A stretch of 51,826 bases of DNA from Calditrichota bacterium (GCA_013152715.1 JAADFU010000184.1:1-51826); one strand, 5' to 3'; positions 1-8,785 are shown, numbered from the stretch's first letter. Numbers and translations: made by a program. Notes: a model not told the origin generated them from the sequence alone.

Positions 1-33
1 AATTGATATTCCAGATTTAATTTTTGAAAAATA

Positions 34-405
34 GTAACTATTCAGCCTCGAAGCCGCCAAGGCTCTAATGTTTAATTATTTAGAAAAAAATAATTTTTGG
101 GGAACTGCTTTGAATAAAACTGTGTTTTGAACAAGCGCCATGTTCATTCAGAGGTTGCACTCAGTCAATTTGTCCAAAACAAATGCGTGGTGATTGTTTG
201 AATCCGAGAATCATATCGTTTTAAAAAGTCTGACGTAAAAGTGTTTCTAACTTTTGCCTAAACAATATTGCCATCTCAATTTTCGAAAACACTGGCAATA
301 GATTCTTTCAATATTTTAACATTCTCTTACGTGAGAATGTAGTTTGTGTTAATTTGTTACTAATTTAAACCTGGAATCTTCGAGCCTTTGTAGCTGAATA
401 GTTAC
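34..405. repeat. Spacer flanked by inverted repeats
   Basis: The 444 bases before the first gene hold no convincing ORF. A 13-base arm GTAACTATTCAGC at 34-46 is repeated inverted at 393-405, and the neighbouring CTCGAAG (47-53) also has an inverted copy at 378-384. The 20-base left arm (34-53) recurs with one mismatch at 11356-11375. Inside lies an 8-bp hairpin, ACATTCTC (319-326) with GAGAATGT (333-340), loop TTACGT, which could be an operator or an RNA stem. This looks like a short non-coding repeat unit rather than a transposon, because no transposase is present. Confidence 0.6.
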
Positions 406-444
406 GAAAAACAATTTCAAGAATCTCTACAAAAAAAGGCGCTC

Positions 445-3048
445 ATGTCCGAACTGATATTTGAAACAATTAATCAAAAATTTGAATCAGCGGCGATCTT
501 CAGCTTCGACTGGCTCCCGACGCGGGAACAGTACGTCAGCGGGAATATCGAGCCGATTGACGTTGTTCGTGAGATCGCTGCGCTGATGAAAAATAACAGC
601 GCGCCGTTCGTCATCATTTTCGGCGCGTCCGGCAGCGGGAAAACGCGCGCTATTTACGAATTTGCTCACACGCAGAAGAAGAACTCCTGCTATTTCGCCA
701 ATTGGAACGACGATGCAATCGATGCTGTCGAACTGAGTGAGTCGTTCCAGCGGCTGCCATCAGCGAAAAAATTCATCATCCTCGACGATGTGCATTTGAA
801 TCCGCGCAAAGCTGTTCAGTTCTGTTTACGCGTTGTTAGCGCAAAAGTGAAATTCATTCTTTTGACGAGATATTTGCAAGACCTGACTGACGTGCTGAAA
901 GAATTCCGCGTGGAAAGTTACCGCACGTTTGAATTGAATTCCCTGGAAAATATTGGCGAACTTTTGACGGTCAAAAACGCGGATTACCTCAACGTGGAAA
1001 TCAAACAGCGGCTGCTACAAATTGCCAACAAAAACCCGCAGATCCTTGCCCTGGCGCACGAGTTCATTCAGTTTAAAATAAAAGAAAACAATGCGTTTGA
1101 CGTCTTAAAATTTTTATCTAAAATTTCGGATTCCGCCGATTTGTTGCAGGCAATTTATCGGGACATTTACGAGCAATTTGGCGCTCCGGGCATCGAGTTC
1201 ATTGCGCGCTCGGTGATGTTGCAGGGCATTCATCGCAGCCATCCGTTTTGTAAAAAGACCTTTCGCTCGTATGTCAAATTGAGAAATTTGCGCTATTTTT
1301 ACGTGACCAACGACATCATTCATTTCAGGCCTGAATTGTTGGGTGAATTCATTGCCCAGAATTTTTATTTTCCGATGGGGGAGATTAATCCCGCCTTTCA
1401 CGAACTCGTTGCTTCATCCGAACCCAATGAGTTGATGACCATTCTCTCACTGTTGCTGTTATTTTACAAAAAATTTCGCGCGAACACTTTCAAGACCGCC
1501 GCTGCCCTCATTTTAGCGAGCGCCGGCATCAAGTCGATTAGCAATACTGAAACTGCCAAGCTGTGCATCCGTTTTTACCACGGATTTCGTGATGCGCAAT
1601 TGATAAAAAATACGGTTCCTAATTTACTGGAGTTGAAACTGCACGCTTCGGAGCCGGAATTGTTCAATCAGGTAGCTATTTTTTACGCGGAGATCGGCGC
1701 TCACGAGAGCGCGGCGCGCAATTGGGAAAAATTGCTGGAACTCGCGCGCGAGAAGGAATTGCCGGGCTGGGTCACCGTGGCGTACAGCAATCTGGGATTG
1801 GTTTATCAAAAATTGCAGGATTGGGACAATTCTCTGGAATGCTATCGTTTGGCGCACGAACGATTTCAGTCCACTGGGGCAATTGCCGCTTCGATACAGA
1901 GCCTGATTAACATGGCGCAAGTTTTTCAGCAAAAAGGAGACGCGGAAAAAGCGATTGACCATTTCAAAAATGCCGTCCGCGAATCAGAGCGCACCAAAAA
2001 TCACCAGCGAACGGCAAATCTCTACCTTACGTTAGCTAATTTTTACAAAAAACAAAATCAGCAGAACGAGGCGATTATTCATCTGCAATCGGCGCGTTCA
2101 TTTTTCAATAAAGCAAACGACCCCCAGGGCTCAGCGCGCGTGTGCGGACATCTGGGGATGATTTTCAAAGCCAGACGCGATCTTGAAGCAGCGAATGAAT
2201 ATTTCAAAAAAGCCATTGAAGAAGCGCAAAAAGCAAATGATATAAAAACAGCCGCTCAAAGTTACAACAACCTGGCGCTGGTCTATCAACAGCAAAGGGA
2301 AACGGAGGCAGCCGTTGAGGCATACCAACAGGCAGCGGAAAAATTTCGTCAGATTGACGATTTGCAAAGTTTATTTTTAACCCAGATAAATTTGGCTCAA
2401 ATCCTCGAAGCAGGGAACAAAGGGGAAGAAGCTCTCGCGTATTACAAAAAAGCGTTGGGCATTCAGGAGCAGTTAGGAGATCAGAAACTGTTAGCTGACA
2501 ATTATTTTCATATTGCAGAACTCCACTTGCAACTGAAAGATTGGCAGCAAGCAATAATTGCCTACGAAAAAGGACTGGAATATCCGGAGCCGGAAAATGA
2601 CCGGTTCGCTGCAAAAATTTATGCAAACATGGCTTTCGCCTATCAGCAAATTAATCTGCAAGGCCGAGCGATACAATTTTACGAAGAGGCGCTGACAAAA
2701 ATGACGGAATCGGATGACCTAGAACTCATTGCCAAGACGAAAAGCCAGTTGGCGATGTCGCTATTTGCCAATCAGAATTTCGGCGCTGCCATTTCCTTGC
2801 TGATGGAGGTGCTTTTCTATTATTTGCATCAACAGCGCGAACAAAATGTTCGAGAAATTATTGCTGCTTTTGATCAAATTCAAAATTCCATGAAAAAATC
2901 AGAGTTTAATGAATTGTCAGACGGCGAAATGAATCGTGTGCTCAAAACGGGAATTGTGTGGCATGAGCGAACAATTTTGCCTACCGCTGATACGAAAAAG
3001 ATTGTTGAACAATTCAAACAGAGGCGGGAAAAACGCGGTGAGAAATAG
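445..3048 (+). CDS. P-loop ATPase with C-terminal TPR repeats
   Basis: An 867-residue protein. A Walker A motif GASGSGKT lies at residues 60-67 and a Walker B-like FIILDD at about 110-115, followed by a helical region. From about residue 400 to 780 there is a long run of TPR units of the tetratricopeptide/Tol-Pal type (for example AYSNLGLVYQKLQDWDNSLECY). This architecture resembles STAND-type signalling ATPases, in which the TPR array senses a ligand or partner; that role is inference. No signal peptide is present, so it should be cytoplasmic. It stands alone on the plus strand after a repeat-rich spacer, and its ribosome-binding site is weak. It could also be an NTPase scaffold unrelated to signalling. 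Confidence 0.75.
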   Translation: MSELIFETINQKFESAAIFSFDWLPTREQYVSGNIEPIDVVREIAALMKNNSAPFVIIFGASGSGKTRAIYEFAHTQKKNSCYFANWNDDAIDAVELSESFQRLPSAKKFIILDDVHLNPRKAVQFCLRVVSAKVKFILLTRYLQDLTDVLKEFRVESYRTFELNSLENIGELLTVKNADYLNVEIKQRLLQIANKNPQILALAHEFIQFKIKENNAFDVLKFLSKISDSADLLQAIYRDIYEQFGAPGIEFIARSVMLQGIHRSHPFCKKTFRSYVKLRNLRYFYVTNDIIHFRPELLGEFIAQNFYFPMGEINPAFHELVASSEPNELMTILSLLLLFYKKFRANTFKTAAALILASAGIKSISNTETAKLCIRFYHGFRDAQLIKNTVPNLLELKLHASEPELFNQVAIFYAEIGAHESAARNWEKLLELAREKELPGWVTVAYSNLGLVYQKLQDWDNSLECYRLAHERFQSTGAIAASIQSLINMAQVFQQKGDAEKAIDHFKNAVRESERTKNHQRTANLYLTLANFYKKQNQQNEAIIHLQSARSFFNKANDPQGSARVCGHLGMIFKARRDLEAANEYFKKAIEEAQKANDIKTAAQSYNNLALVYQQQRETEAAVEAYQQAAEKFRQIDDLQSLFLTQINLAQILEAGNKGEEALAYYKKALGIQEQLGDQKLLADNYFHIAELHLQLKDWQQAIIAYEKGLEYPEPENDRFAAKIYANMAFAYQQINLQGRAIQFYEEALTKMTESDDLELIAKTKSQLAMSLFANQNFGAAISLLMEVLFYYLHQQREQNVREIIAAFDQIQNSMKKSEFNELSDGEMNRVLKTGIVWHERTILPTADTKKIVEQFKQRREKRGEK

Positions 3049-3118
3049 CGAAACTCATAAATCAGTTTTTTTGAACAAATTTTAAGATCCAATTTGCACG
3101 CGGATGCCCACGGATTTG

Positions 3119-3161
3119 GCTGATTTTCAGGGAGTGATTTGAAAAATCCCTGAAAATCAGC
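3119..3161. repeat. 15-bp perfect hairpin between convergent genes
   Basis: GCTGATTTTCAGGGA (3119-3133) is perfectly complementary to 3147-3161, with a 13-base loop. A second small stem, TGCGCC/GGCGCA with a GAA loop, follows at 3176-3190. The hairpin sits in the 194-base gap between the convergent ATPase and alpha-galactosidase genes, so it may end transcription from one or both sides, although there is no classical T-run. The preceding wording (GCACGCGGATG...CACGGATTTG) resembles an intergenic sequence type I recall from many bacterial genomes. Confidence 0.6.
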
Positions 3162-3242
3162 TTAATCAGAGCAAATGCGCCGAAGGCGCAGTCACCTGCG
3201 GCGCGTCCGCCTTACAAAATATTCGGCTATCTGATTATTTCA

Positions 3243-5297
3243 TTAATCTTGCTTTGGAAACATTCTCACCAAAACCACTCCGTGCACCGGCACTTCACCG
3301 GAAAATTTCCCTTCAAAAACGCCGAGGTCTTTTTGCCGCCAGAGATCGCGGACTTTCCATTTGCCGGAAATTTTCAGGTCTTCCCATTTGGCGGTAACTT
3401 CTTTTTTGCCGCGGAAATCGCGATTGAATAAACCGACAGCCAGCGAGCCATCTTCCATTTTCCTGGCGTAAACAGGGAAGTTTTCATCGGAATTCACTTG
3501 CACCGCCTGATCGCCCAGCGGATCCTGATTCACTTCGATCACTTCATCATTTGTCAGCAAATTCAAAGTAAAATCGTCCAATTGCGCCAGATCGCAGCCT
3601 AAAAGAAGCGGGGCGCTGAGCAAACACCAGAGGCTGATGTGGGTGTATTGTTCGTCCGGGCTCAGACGCGTCGGGTGCAGATTGTCGCTCCAGCCAACTT
3701 TTCCGACGACGAGCATGTCCGGATCGTTCCAGTGACCGTGTCCGGCGTAGGGCGTCCAACGGTGTTGATTAAAACCGATTCCTGCCATGCTGCCCCAACT
3801 GTCGGTGATGTCGCCTGTGGTGCGCCAGGCATTAGCTAATCGGGCGTAAAATGGTGCATTTTCAAAAACAGCACTATTGGAGAGAGAAAACACAATATCT
3901 CTGCCGCAAGTCCGCAAAAGGGAAGACATGATTCCCACATTTTGCACGTCAATGGGATTCCAATCGTATTTTAAATAGTCAAATCCCCATTCTGCCCATT
4001 GTTGGACATCTCCCCAGAGAAAGGAATATTTTCCGAAGGTGTAATCGTTACGGATATTTTTTCGCTCTTTGTGACGCATGTCTTCGTTGTGCTCGCCGGA
4101 TTTAATCCAACCATAAGTGCCGTCCGGATTATCGCACGAACCGCCAATGTGTCCGGCGTATGTGCCGCGCCAGGGCGTGGAATAAATCCCGACTTTCAAA
4201 CCCAGGGCGTGAATCTCACTAATCATTTTTTTGATGTCCGGAAATTTGCGGTTACCCATGATGGCATTGTATTTTCCGCCGCGAATTCCCTGCCAGCCGT
4301 CGTCGATGTTGATGTAAGTCCAGCCGTGATTAATCAGACCTTTTTTCGCCATGGCTCTGGCTGACGAAACAACTTTTTCCTGACTGACTGTTGGTCCCCA
4401 GCAATTCCAGGAATTCCATCCCATGGGCGGCGTGAGCGCTATTTTTTCGCCGACAACAATGCGAAAATCGCGTTTGGCCTCACCGAACTTGTTTTTCGCT
4501 TTCAGCGTGATGTGATAAGTTTGAAATTCGCGGCTCTGAATGGTTCCGGTGATGCGTCCTGTTTCGGCGTCGATCTGCAATCCGGCGGGCAAATTTTCCG
4601 CAGAAAAAGTCATTGGTCTTTCTCCGGTGGCAGGCACCGTGAACAGAAACGGCGTCCCCGGACGAACGCCAAAAATTTTTGCTCCGTTGATTCTCGGCTC
4701 TTTCCCCGGTTTGGGCGTTAAAATGTAAGGTTCCATGGACACAATTCTCCCAATTTTTGGGTTCCCTTTTTTCATCCTAATTTTTGCTTCGAGCCAGTCC
4801 GCGTGATCGTAGTTGATGTTATCGTCCGTCTGGGAGACTTGCAGAAAAAATTTGTTCACGCCGGACAAGTCGGCCTCGACTTTTTTTGCCGGATCGCCGC
4901 CGCGCATGACGCCGCTGCGATACAACTCGGTGTCATCGCCTAAAAGGATGAATTCAACTGTTCCGCGATCTTTCACTTCATCATCGACGCCGACCATGGC
5001 AGAAAATCGTTCACCGTTTCCGTTCAACTCCAGCAAATAGAGCGAGTTGGCATGTGTCCCCACGCCGCGGGAGTAAACTTTTCCGGCGACGGAAAGCGGA
5101 TTTTTGTCAACAGATAAGTTCTTTTGCGGATAGCCCCAGTCCTGGTTCATGGTTGACAAATCCAATTCGTCGAGGTAGAAGATTTTAGTTTGCGCCATCG
5201 ATGTGGAAAATGCGCCTCCGACAATGAGCATAACAAGAGATAAGAAAACGATGAGTTTTTGACTCATTTCAAAAAAATCCGATTGCATCTTCGTCAT
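3243..5297 (-). CDS. Secreted GH27-family alpha-galactosidase with NPCBM domain
   Basis: Likely hydrolyses terminal alpha-galactosides outside the cytoplasm. Order of parts in 684 residues: signal peptide (about 1-36, ending near STSMAQ), an NPCBM carbohydrate-binding module (about 37-172, with YSRGVGTHA and later NYDHADWLEA), a putative Ig domain (about 205-285), then the GH27 barrel opening with PPMGWNSWNCWG. The nucleophile region reads YLKYDWNP and the acid/base region TGDITDSW; GHWNDPDML is also typical. A C-terminal beta-sandwich closes the protein. The start is chosen because AGGAG lies just upstream of 5297. The gene begins 26 bases after purC, so the two are probably co-transcribed, an unusual pairing. 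Confidence 0.9.
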   Translation of the reverse strand: MTKMQSDFFEMSQKLIVFLSLVMLIVGGAFSTSMAQTKIFYLDELDLSTMNQDWGYPQKNLSVDKNPLSVAGKVYSRGVGTHANSLYLLELNGNGERFSAMVGVDDEVKDRGTVEFILLGDDTELYRSGVMRGGDPAKKVEADLSGVNKFFLQVSQTDDNINYDHADWLEAKIRMKKGNPKIGRIVSMEPYILTPKPGKEPRINGAKIFGVRPGTPFLFTVPATGERPMTFSAENLPAGLQIDAETGRITGTIQSREFQTYHITLKAKNKFGEAKRDFRIVVGEKIALTPPMGWNSWNCWGPTVSQEKVVSSARAMAKKGLINHGWTYINIDDGWQGIRGGKYNAIMGNRKFPDIKKMISEIHALGLKVGIYSTPWRGTYAGHIGGSCDNPDGTYGWIKSGEHNEDMRHKERKNIRNDYTFGKYSFLWGDVQQWAEWGFDYLKYDWNPIDVQNVGIMSSLLRTCGRDIVFSLSNSAVFENAPFYARLANAWRTTGDITDSWGSMAGIGFNQHRWTPYAGHGHWNDPDMLVVGKVGWSDNLHPTRLSPDEQYTHISLWCLLSAPLLLGCDLAQLDDFTLNLLTNDEVIEVNQDPLGDQAVQVNSDENFPVYARKMEDGSLAVGLFNRDFRGKKEVTAKWEDLKISGKWKVRDLWRQKDLGVFEGKFSGEVPVHGVVLVRMFPKQD

Positions 5298-5323
5298 GGT
5301 TGGCTCCTATTTTTTGATCGTTC

Positions 5324-6211
5324 TCACTTTTTCCATTTTTCAACGAGTTCGGCGACCAGTCCGTATTTTTGCTCCACTTCGCTAAGTTCCTCGCCCTGGC
5401 GAAAGGCTTCTTTGCTCAATTCCTGCCAATTTTCATCGCGCAGGCGCCAGCTATCGTTGTCAATCACGTCCGCGATGAGAACCTCGCCTTTTTTCGTCCT
5501 GCCAAATTCAATCTTCATGTCGATGAGCCGGTAGCGACAGGTTTCCCACCATGCTTTTTCCAGAGAGAGGAAAGTTTTTCTCAGTGTGTCTTTCATGAAA
5601 GAAATTTCCGAAAGATTATTCACGACTTCCACGGCGGCAATTTCGCGTTTCAAGTCGCTCGCCGGATCAGAGGGCTGCTTTTTCGGATGCAATAATTTCC
5701 ATTTCAGAGAATTCGGATTTTCGATCAGCGGGTCTTCTTCGCCCTTTTTTGCATCCAAGCCTTCAACCACAACTTTTTCGGCGTGATTGATTAATTTCCC
5801 TTGTGTCGTTTTCAGAAAAAATTCAATTTTCAAGTCGTCAAATCGAAACGGTTTTTCATCCCCCCGGCGTGCAAATTCCGGATGCCTTTTGAGAAAACTG
5901 CCCACGGCGTAACGCCGGGCGACAACTTCCAACGGAATCATTTCGCAAACCGGCGCCAAAAATTCCGTGTCGGAAATTTGTTCTACGTACGCCACGGGAA
6001 TTCCTTTCCGTTGCAGCAACTCAAACACGCGGCAGGTCGTCGCTGTCGCGTAACGTGCTTTCATCTCGAATCGTTTGGTGAATTCCGGATTGTCAAAAGC
6101 AGTGATGTCTTTTTTATTTTCAATAATGATCAAATTGGGATTTTCTTTGACGCTCCAGATTTTTTTCGTTTTGCCCTCAACGAGCAATTTGTCTTTGGAA
6201 AATTTTTTCAT
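5324..6211 (-). CDS. purC: SAICAR synthetase (purine biosynthesis)
   Basis: Catalyses ATP-dependent condensation of CAIR with aspartate to SAICAR in purine synthesis. The N-terminus carries EGKTKKIW, and the core has PLEVVARRYAVGSFLKR and the conserved DVIDNDSWRL near the C-terminus. I place the start at 6211 (MKKFSKDK), because AGGAG lies six bases upstream; an upstream TTG at 6229 would overlap the preceding stop. At 295 residues it belongs to the longer form of the family rather than the roughly 240-residue E. coli type. It lies between the zinc-ribbon gene and the alpha-galactosidase, apparently in one transcript. Confidence 0.95.
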   Translation of the reverse strand: MKKFSKDKLLVEGKTKKIWSVKENPNLIIIENKKDITAFDNPEFTKRFEMKARYATATTCRVFELLQRKGIPVAYVEQISDTEFLAPVCEMIPLEVVARRYAVGSFLKRHPEFARRGDEKPFRFDDLKIEFFLKTTQGKLINHAEKVVVEGLDAKKGEEDPLIENPNSLKWKLLHPKKQPSDPASDLKREIAAVEVVNNLSEISFMKDTLRKTFLSLEKAWWETCRYRLIDMKIEFGRTKKGEVLIADVIDNDSWRLRDENWQELSKEAFRQGEELSEVEQKYGLVAELVEKWKK

Positions 6212-6225
6212 CAATTTCTCCTGCA

Positions 6226-6711
6226 TCAAAGATCATACAAATTCTCATCGCGTCGAATTTTTTTCTTTTGTCCGGCTAATTTTTTGTGGCTCTGCAGCAA
6301 AAACATATCGTCCACATCCAGTTCGTCGCCGAATTCTTCTTCCAACTTGTCCGGGTCTTCGCCCTGTTCCATGCGCTGCATTGCTTCTTCCAATTTCGGG
6401 CCCAATTTGAGCCCGGCTTCTTTGGCTAATTTTCTCATGAAATTTGCCGCCTGCCGCGGATCGTCTTCATCGATTTTGTCCGCTTCCCTCGCTAACATCT
6501 GCATCGCCCGCTCCATCCTGGACTCGTCAATCGGCAGATCGAAATCGTCTTCTTCTTTCTCGCCCGAAATGGTCGCAAATACAGACGCCACGCGTTCCAA
6601 CTGTGGATTGCTACATTTGGGACAGGCAGGAATTTTTTCTGTGTTAATTGTCCGGGAAAAAAATTGGTAGATGACATTACATTTTCCACAATAAAATTCA
6701 TAAATCGGCAT
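6226..6711 (-). CDS. FmdB-type zinc ribbon protein
   Basis: A 161-residue protein whose first 45 residues form the FmdB-family zinc ribbon: MPIYEFYCGKC, then CPKCSNP, giving two CxxC pairs for one zinc ion. The remaining part is acidic and helical, ending in a basic stretch. FmdB proteins are called putative regulators from their genetic linkage to formamidase genes; their molecular role is not settled. It is the first gene of the minus-strand run with purC and the alpha-galactosidase, and has a good promoter upstream. Confidence 0.85.
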   Translation of the reverse strand: MPIYEFYCGKCNVIYQFFSRTINTEKIPACPKCSNPQLERVASVFATISGEKEEDDFDLPIDESRMERAMQMLAREADKIDEDDPRQAANFMRKLAKEAGLKLGPKLEEAMQRMEQGEDPDKLEEEFGDELDVDDMFLLQSHKKLAGQKKKIRRDENLYDL

Positions 6712-6782
6712 CTTTCACCTCTCCTGTTTCGGCTATCACGTTTTTCTTCAAATCCAACGATTCCTGTAACCGAGCTTCTCCA

Positions 6783-6810
6783 AATTTAAAAATTTTTATC
6801 AAAATGTCAA
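6783..6810 (-). promoter_or_regulatory. Sigma70-type promoter for the fmdB-like/purC/GH27 run
   Basis: On the minus strand TTGACA (6805-6810) is followed after 16 bases by TAAATT (6783-6788). This lies about 70 bases upstream of the zinc-ribbon start. The match is by eye. Confidence 0.55.
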
Positions 6811-6907
6811 GCGATAAGCATTATTTTTTGGAAAGTTAACAAATTCCTTGATTTTTACCCATTTCTTTTTAATTTATAGTAACTCTCTGCTCATCGTATT
6901 TTGATAT

Positions 6908-7071
6908 GAATGACCAGTTGAAAATTTTTTAGTAAAATAGCAATAAAAAACAATAAAAGCCTTACGGCTTAATTCCGAAATTGGATTGGAGTTAAGGCGT
7001 CAGCCTTTTAAAAACAATCGATTTTAAAAACAATCGATTAGCGTCTTATCTTCAATTTTAACTGGTCATTC
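6908..7071. repeat. Intergenic unit with 12-bp inverted ends and a tandem 16-mer
   Basis: The roughly 400-base gap between the divergent zinc-ribbon and RidA genes holds GAATGACCAGTT (6908-6919) and its exact inverse AACTGGTCATTC (7060-7071). Between them, a unit beginning TTTTAAAAACAATCGA occurs twice in tandem with a 16-base period (7006-7039), and there are short GC stems around GCCTTACGGCTTAA. No ORF is credible. It resembles a MITE-like or palindromic intergenic repeat; only this one copy is seen in the window. Confidence 0.55.
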
Positions 7072-7077
7072 GCATTT

Positions 7078-7105
7078 TTGATAAAAATGATTGAAAAATT
7101 ATAAA
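7078..7105 (+). promoter_or_regulatory. Candidate promoter for ridA
   Basis: TTGATA (7078-7083), 16 bases, TATAAA (7100-7105). Transcription would start near 7112, which supports the downstream ATG at 7126 as the real start of RidA. Confidence 0.45.
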
Positions 7106-7125
7106 TTACAATGAGAGGAATCGAC

Positions 7126-7614
7126 ATGACCGTTGAAGAAAAATTAAAAACGATGGGGCTCTCTTTGCCGGCGACGCCAAAGCCTGTGGCTGCTTACATT
7201 CCGGCGATTTTGTCGGGAGATGTGGTGTACACTTCCGGACAAATTCCCATTTCCGGCGGAAAAATACAATTTACCGGAAAAGTCGGGAAAGAAGTGACCA
7301 AAGAACAAGCTTACGAAGCGGCGAAACTTTGTGCATTGAACGCCCTGGCAGCCATCAAAGGCGTGATCGGCGATCTGGAGAAAATCGAGCAGGTCGTCAA
7401 GGTTGTCGGGTTTGTCGCCAGCGCGGAAGGTTTCACGGAACAGCCCGCGGTCGTCAATGGCGCGTCCGAATTTCTGGGCGAACTTTTAGGCGAAAAAGGC
7501 GTCCACGCCCGCAGCGCGGTTGGTGTGGCTGAACTGCCACTCAACGTTCCTGTGGAATTAGAAATGATTGTCAAAATTAAAACTCCAACCGATGAAATTG
7601 TGTCAGTTCATTAA
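7126..7614 (+). CDS. ridA: RidA family enamine/imine deaminase
   Basis: A YjgF/YER057c/UK114-type protein of 162 residues, slightly longer than the usual 130. Members hydrolyse reactive enamine/imine intermediates released by PLP enzymes such as threonine deaminase, which is also encoded in this window at 41539. Recognisable segments are VYTSGQIPI, a conserved central KVVGFVAS, and the C-terminal HARSAVGVAELPLNVPVELEMI containing the Arg that binds the substrate carboxylate in this family. I start at 7126 because GAGAGG sits seven bases before it, rather than at the in-frame ATG at 7111. Confidence 0.92.
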   Translation: MTVEEKLKTMGLSLPATPKPVAAYIPAILSGDVVYTSGQIPISGGKIQFTGKVGKEVTKEQAYEAAKLCALNALAAIKGVIGDLEKIEQVVKVVGFVASAEGFTEQPAVVNGASEFLGELLGEKGVHARSAVGVAELPLNVPVELEMIVKIKTPTDEIVSVH

Positions 7615-7632
7615 TCAAAAAAGGCATTACAA

Positions 7633-8700
7633 ATGGGAAAAAATAAAACAGCGGTGAACAGACGCCATTTTTTAGCTTCAATGGGAGCGGCTGCCGCTGG
7701 CGCAGCAGCAATTCCGACAATTTTGCGCAGCGAGTCAAGCAGAAAAATTATCAAACCGCCTCGTTTGAAAAAAGGCGATACTGTGGGATTAATTGCGCCG
7801 GCGAGCTGTGTTTTTGAGCCGGCGACGATTCGCGAAGGCATTGAAACGCTGCAATCGCTGGGTTTTAAAGTGCAAACCGGAAAACACATCGCGGAAAAAT
7901 ACGGCTATCTGGCGGGTACGGACGAACAGCGCGTTTCCGATCTCCACGACATGTTTCGCGATGATTCCGTGAAAGCGATTTTTGCCCTGCGCGGCGGTTA
8001 CGGCAGCATGCGTCTGCTCGATTTGATTGATTACCAGTTGATTCGTTCCCATCCGAAAATTTTGATGGGATACAGCGACATCACGTCTCTTTGTCTGGGA
8101 ATTTATGCAAAAACAGGGCTGGTGACGTTTCATGGTCCTGTGGCGATTTCCAGTTTTTCCGAATACACGCAGCGCTATTTTTATCAAAGCGTTCAATCCA
8201 CGGCAGCCATCGGCGAAGTGGAACTGCCCGAGCCGGATAATCCGCTCAGACCGACAGCGCATCTGGCGACTATTCGCAGCGGGAAGGCCACAGGCAGACT
8301 CGTCGGAGGTAATTTGACGCTGTTGACGGCGCTGCTGGGAACGCCATACGAGCCGGATTTCCGAGAAGCTATTTTATTTCTGGAAGAAACCGGCGAGGAG
8401 CCTTACGACATCGATCGCATGCTCACGCAATTGTTGCTCTCGGGAAAATTGGATCGGGTCAATGGCATTATTTTCGATCTCTGTCCCGATTGCGCGCCGC
8501 GGGATTACAAACCGGCTTTTCCGACAAATTTGAGCGTGGAAGAAGTTCTGCAAGACCGGCTGGGACATTTGAAGTGTCCGGCGCTTTTCGGCTTGAAAGT
8601 CGGACATGAGGCGGATAAGCCAACGATGCCGTTAGGCGTTCAGGTCACGCTGGATGCGGACAAAAAAATATTTTCTTTTGATGAAGGAGCTGTGATTTAG
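7633..8700 (+). CDS. Tat-exported LD-carboxypeptidase (peptidase S66)
   Basis: Likely trims the terminal D-alanine from murein tetrapeptides during peptidoglycan recycling or remodelling. The N-terminus has NRRHFLA (R10-R11) and a hydrophobic AAAAGAAAIPTIL stretch, a typical twin-arginine signal. The mature part shows LKKGDTVGLIAPAS, the nucleophile Ser in LMGYSDIT, the Glu in LEETGEEPYDIDRML, and the catalytic His in LKVGHEADKPTMPLGV, so the Ser-Glu-His triad of family S66 appears complete. Most characterised members are cytoplasmic, so Tat export is notable. The 18-base gap to ridA suggests co-transcription. Confidence 0.9.
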   Translation: MGKNKTAVNRRHFLASMGAAAAGAAAIPTILRSESSRKIIKPPRLKKGDTVGLIAPASCVFEPATIREGIETLQSLGFKVQTGKHIAEKYGYLAGTDEQRVSDLHDMFRDDSVKAIFALRGGYGSMRLLDLIDYQLIRSHPKILMGYSDITSLCLGIYAKTGLVTFHGPVAISSFSEYTQRYFYQSVQSTAAIGEVELPEPDNPLRPTAHLATIRSGKATGRLVGGNLTLLTALLGTPYEPDFREAILFLEETGEEPYDIDRMLTQLLLSGKLDRVNGIIFDLCPDCAPRDYKPAFPTNLSVEEVLQDRLGHLKCPALFGLKVGHEADKPTMPLGVQVTLDADKKIFSFDEGAVI

Positions 8701-8756
8701 CTGGCTTAAAATAAAGCCGCCGATGGCGCACGTTTGATTTGCTAACAAAGTTTTAC

Positions 8757-8785
8757 TTGCTTTCTAAAATAATTTTTTGTACTTT
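8757..8785 (+). promoter_or_regulatory. Candidate promoter for the prenyl synthase/PTS run
   Basis: TTGCTT (8757-8762), 17 bases, TACTTT (8780-8785), about 55 bases before the GTG start of the prenyl synthase gene. The TTGCTT box with preceding AC is shared with several other promoters of this window. Confidence 0.5.

Noticed and set aside
34-405. Insertion sequence at the left edge
   Set aside because: Inverted ends are short and no transposase-like ORF lies between them.
445-3048. Antiviral defence island around the P-loop/TPR ATPase
   Set aside because: No nuclease, toxin, reverse transcriptase or other defence gene is adjacent within the window; the right side is purine and sugar metabolism.
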